Part shown: piece by piece, positions 59,789 to 62,799 of the stretch
Position numbering within the stretch: the first letter of the stretch is position 1
Layout of the letters: every line of letters starts with the position of its first letter
From: Trichomonas tenax
Lineage: Eukaryota > Parabasalia > Trichomonadida > Trichomonadidae
Length of the DNA stretch: 62,799 nt
NCBI GenBank assembly: GCA_023091735.1
Contig: JALKBU010000195.1
Coordinates: 1 to 62,799, forward strand
Direction of reading: 5' to 3'
Position numbers and translations under genes: made by a program
Notes under the pieces: generated by a model
Database searches by the model: none
Told to the model about the DNA's origin: nothing
Seen by the model: only the letters and a program-made list of their open reading frames with translations

Positions 59789-60321
59789 CTTCACTTCGCA
59801 GTTCTCTTATTTGTTTATTTTATTTGCTTTAAAACGTGGATTTTTATTTTCAAATTTCACCAACCATCAATTCACAGACTTTTCACAGCACAAATCAATT
59901 CAACTCAACCAAATATAATCAATTTTACTGGGATTTAGATATCATACGCTTGACAAAATTGATATGTTTCTAATGACAAACATATTTCCTATTAAATATC
60001 ACGACAGGAACACAAATTTTAAAAATCTACCTATAGTTTTCTTTAAATATAATGAATAAATATGCTACAAAAAATTCGATATATTTTATCGAATATTATC
60101 TATTTTGTTAAATTTCTATAATGGTTCAATATAAACTTTCATGTATATGATATATCTCCAATGAGCATTCTTTAAATAGCATTTTTAAGAATAATTTTGA
60201 AATTAATTATAGAAATATCATTGAATATCCCAAAATGGAAGTTACAACACTATAAAAATTTTCAATGTGAATATAATGATATGGATAAAGACTCAAATAA
60301 TGAATATTTTAAATCTTGAAA
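59789..60321. other. intergenic region
   Basis: About 530 bp AT-rich, no supported feature apart from the MITE that follows. Confidence 0.4.
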
Positions 60322-60688
60322 TATAGTGCCCGCAAAATCTAAAGTCCACCCAATTGTGTAGTTTACAAGGTTGATTTTTCGACATACGATATTTTTGGGC
60401 GAAAACACAGCCCAATTTCATGCCATTTGGCATGGGTGCTCTATCATTAAACACTCTTTATACTCGAGAGGCCTTGGGTTAATACAGGGCCTCCTTCCCC
60501 CGCGGATTTGAAGCTTTTGCTTGAGGCGCCGATCACGTTTTGAAGGCCGCAAAAACTAAAGTTCAAAAAATAACTTTTTCTGAAGTTTACACTGAGTAAA
60601 AGTATGAAGAAAAAATAATAAACAAGTTTTCATTTACAAAGGTCTCAAAATTGACAACAAGTGGACTTTAATTTTTGCGGGCACTATA
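60322..60688. mobile_element. 367-bp MITE with 28-bp terminal inverted repeats
   Basis: The left end is TATAGTGCCCGCAAAATCTA plus 8 bases (60322-60349). The right end, reverse-complemented (60661-60688), is TATAGTGCCCGCAAAAATTA plus the same 8 bases, 26 of 28 identical. TATA at both edges fits a TA target duplication and Tc1/mariner-type TIRs. An internal degenerate copy of the TIR core (GGCCGCAAAAACTAAAGTTC, about 60546) is present. The interior is GC-richer than the flanks (CCCCCGCGG, GAGGCGCCGATCACG) and non-coding. Confidence 0.85.
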
Positions 60689-60859
60689 GAAAAATCATCA
60701 ACTAATATCACTTTTTATCATCGAAAACAATATAACACAAAGAGTATATTATAGATCTAAACACAAAAAGAATAAGCAAAAAGATAAGAACGGAGAAAAC
60801 GTGACACCTTTGTAAACTTTTTTCGAAAAAAACGGATAAAAAAATAATAGAAGGTTTTG

Positions 60860-62050
60860 ATGACCGTTCAAACGATTATCGCACCTTCTTACATCGGTCC
60901 CTACAAGTTTAGGAAGACTATAGGTGAAGGTGCCTTCTCCGTCGTCAAGCTCGCGATAAATGAGCAAACGAAACAGTTCTTTGCATGCAAAATCGTTCCC
61001 AGATCGTCTTTGAACTCTAAAGAGCTTGAAGATAGATTCGAAATAGAAATCAGAATCAATCAGCAAATACATCACCGCGGCGTCGTTCAAATTATTGATC
61101 TTTTATCCGACGAAATGAACTATTATATTTTCATGGAGTTTTGTCCAAGCGGAGAGCTTTTCAAGTATATTGTCGATCGAGGTAAATTACCGGAAAACGA
61201 AGCGCAAATTATATTACATCAAATATTAGGAACTTTGGCATTCGTTCACTCGCTGGGGATAGCGCACAGAGATCTTAAACCCGAAAATCTTCTCTTTGAT
61301 CCATATGGGCGCATTAAAATCAGCGATTTTGGCCTTTCAAGATTTGTCGGCGCAGGAGGACTCGTAGAGACTCCCTGCGGCTCCCCGTGCTACGCCTCGC
61401 CTGAGTGCTTAAGTGGAGAGCCCTACGACGGCCGAAAGAGCGATATGTGGAGTTTAGGTGTAATTTTGTATGCGATGGTCACTGGACAACTTCCGTGGAC
61501 CAAAAGGAACCAGGAGCAGCTGTTCATCCAAATTCGCAGCGGCGACTATGTGATTCCTTCATATCTCACTCCTGAGTGCCAGGAAATGATCTCATGCTTG
61601 ATGTCTGTGGATCCGCTGAAACGAGTGTCGGCACAGGATGCGCTGAAGCTGCCATGGCTGGAGCAGGTGCATCCGGACTTAAACACATATCAAGGGCAGC
61701 AATTAACGATTGTCAGCTTAAAGAAAGTTGACGAATTCTTCAATCAGGGAAGCAAAGACTTGAATTTAACCGGTGTGAAACCAGAGGAACTAGGTCAGAT
61801 GGCTTCACAGCGTCCAACAGACTATAATTTTATCGTGAAAGAAATCAAAAACTCACACAGACTACCATCACTCACACAACCAATACGACGCTTTCAACTA
61901 CATACAATGGCGTCGTCAGTGCTCTACAGCAAAAATCAGAAGAAACCCGTATCGCGGGTCGCGTTGGATGTGGAAAAGCCAGTTTCTCTCCCTAAACTGG
62001 GAAAGAAGGGAGCAACGACTGCAAAGGCAGGGTCTGCGATGTTATTATAA
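60860..62050 (+). CDS. CAMK/AMPK-like serine/threonine kinase
   Basis: 396 aa from MTVQTIIAPSYIGPYKF. A complete kinase domain (residues about 14-268) has the Gly loop IGEGAFSVVK, FACKIVPR (catalytic Lys near 43), HRDLKPENLLF (about 135-145), SDFGLSRF (DFG near 156), ETPCGSPCYASPECL (activation segment with T-P-CGSP-YASPE typical of CAMKL/SNF1/KIN kinases) and SDMWSLGVILYAMVTGQLPW. The C-terminal 125 residues are basic and unassigned, with no UBA or KA1 domain recognised. AAAACGTGACACC lies 52 bp upstream. It probably acts in signalling or cell-cycle polarity, as CAMKL kinases do, but no specific ortholog is claimed. Confidence 0.85.
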   Translation: MTVQTIIAPSYIGPYKFRKTIGEGAFSVVKLAINEQTKQFFACKIVPRSSLNSKELEDRFEIEIRINQQIHHRGVVQIIDLLSDEMNYYIFMEFCPSGELFKYIVDRGKLPENEAQIILHQILGTLAFVHSLGIAHRDLKPENLLFDPYGRIKISDFGLSRFVGAGGLVETPCGSPCYASPECLSGEPYDGRKSDMWSLGVILYAMVTGQLPWTKRNQEQLFIQIRSGDYVIPSYLTPECQEMISCLMSVDPLKRVSAQDALKLPWLEQVHPDLNTYQGQQLTIVSLKKVDEFFNQGSKDLNLTGVKPEELGQMASQRPTDYNFIVKEIKNSHRLPSLTQPIRRFQLHTMASSVLYSKNQKKPVSRVALDVEKPVSLPKLGKKGATTAKAGSAMLL

Positions 62051-62799
62051 ATTGTATTGTTTATTTATTTTTACAACTATTCAAACAAAATCTCATTGAA
62101 TTTTTTGAAAGAAATCGGATTTGGAGCTCTGCTTTCTTTCTACATTCATTTTACGCCCAATTGCAGTGTTTTGTATACAGTTTAGAAATGATTTGAGAAA
62201 TAAATATGTATCGAAGTACATCTTTATATACTGCATGCTGGTCGTGTTTATTTTGAATGGTTTTACAATTTTCAAATAATTTTCTATATATAACTCAATT
62301 ATCCGACTAAACTTGCGAAATTACTCATAATTGGATATGGATAACAATGGGAAAGAAAATAACATGCATTAATCGAGGAATTTTCGAGAAAAAGTGATTT
62401 TAAATTTTTCAACTTAAATCGACTTTATCTCTTGATGTAGTGACTTTTACTTCTGAACTTAAACGTAACATGAACCTACATTTTCGTTTTCTATCTAATT
62501 ATTATAATTATTTCGCATTTACTTCGTTTTTTGTAATTTCATATCATAACGTTTCGACGAATTTTAGACATTTTTTATGCTCATCCGTACATCTTAGCAT
62601 CTCCTTTAACAAAAGACTACAGCCGGAAGGTCAGAGCATGGTGTTGTCGGTGATGACCTCATCTTGATCTCCGGGCGTCACTGAATTTTCTACGTCTACT
62701 CAAACATCTCGATTTTTCTCCACCAGTATGAATATTTAAGGTCTAATTTTGGTGGCAAATGAAAAATTTTCCCATCTAAAATGCTGTGGATATATAAAG
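62051..62799. other. 3' spacer with compact GC-richer block
   Basis: Mostly AT-rich. Around 62608-62692 a denser block contains GGAAGGTCAGAG (62625-62636), GTGATGA (62650-62656) and CTGA (62681-62684). The first resembles the CR-I consensus of RNase P/MRP RNA; the others resemble C and D boxes of snoRNAs. Neither assignment is secure, and the window ends before any larger RNA could be seen. Confidence 0.3.

Overview
The window looks like nuclear DNA of an anaerobic parabasalid protist, most likely Tritrichomonas foetus or a close relative. It is very AT-rich. Every recognisable eukaryotic gene is a single uninterrupted reading frame, including a 1481-codon one. 5' leaders look very short, and Inr-like elements sit close to start codons. 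Decayed members of families that are expanded in trichomonads are scattered between the genes: DUF3447-type ankyrin proteins, MULE-type transposases, Hsp70-like proteins and Rab-like GTPases. The species is inferred from these features; no database was consulted.

Layout. 0-12 kb: U2AF65-like splicing factor (-), secreted GH20 hexosaminidase with a discoidin C-terminus (+), a broken MULE-type transposase, a discoidin relic, and a 1481-aa polytopic PAS plus cyclase-homology protein (-). 12-19 kb: gene-poor stretch with a striking 350-bp nested palindrome (13.89-14.26 kb), a perfect 23-bp-stem hairpin (15.8 kb), one type I membrane protein and an Hsp70-like pseudogene. 19-22.8 kb: a Trp-repeat, Sfi1-like protein (-) and a coiled-coil protein (+). 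22.9-36 kb: an array of a cysteine-rich, secreted discoidin-like family, with four intact genes, three pseudogenes and two relics here (a third relic lies at 6.85 kb). A Ras-like GTPase, a 1.27-kb element with terminal inverted repeats, a tRNA-His and decayed ankyrin genes are interleaved. 36.5-45 kb: Rab-like pseudogene, a short DUF2439/ZGRF1-N-like protein, 4 kb with little in it, a TMEM230-like membrane protein and a kinesin-9-like motor. 46-53 kb: a CAP-domain surface protein with a broken paralogue, ankyrin pseudogenes, minisatellites and an SH3 protein. 53.6-62.8 kb: WASH subunit strumpellin, an ankyrin protein, a RhoGAP, a 367-bp MITE and a CAMK/AMPK-like kinase.

The housekeeping genes are unrelated to each other (splicing, endosomal actin/WASH, flagellar kinesin, Rho and kinase signalling). 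The coherent accessory feature is the cysteine-rich discoidin family, which shows birth and death of copies in a repeat-rich neighbourhood. Two further signals stand out. One is a recurrent non-coding motif, TTTACATGTCA or its complement, just upstream of many start codons. The other is the nested palindrome, whose two outer hairpins are inverted copies of each other around a central hairpin.
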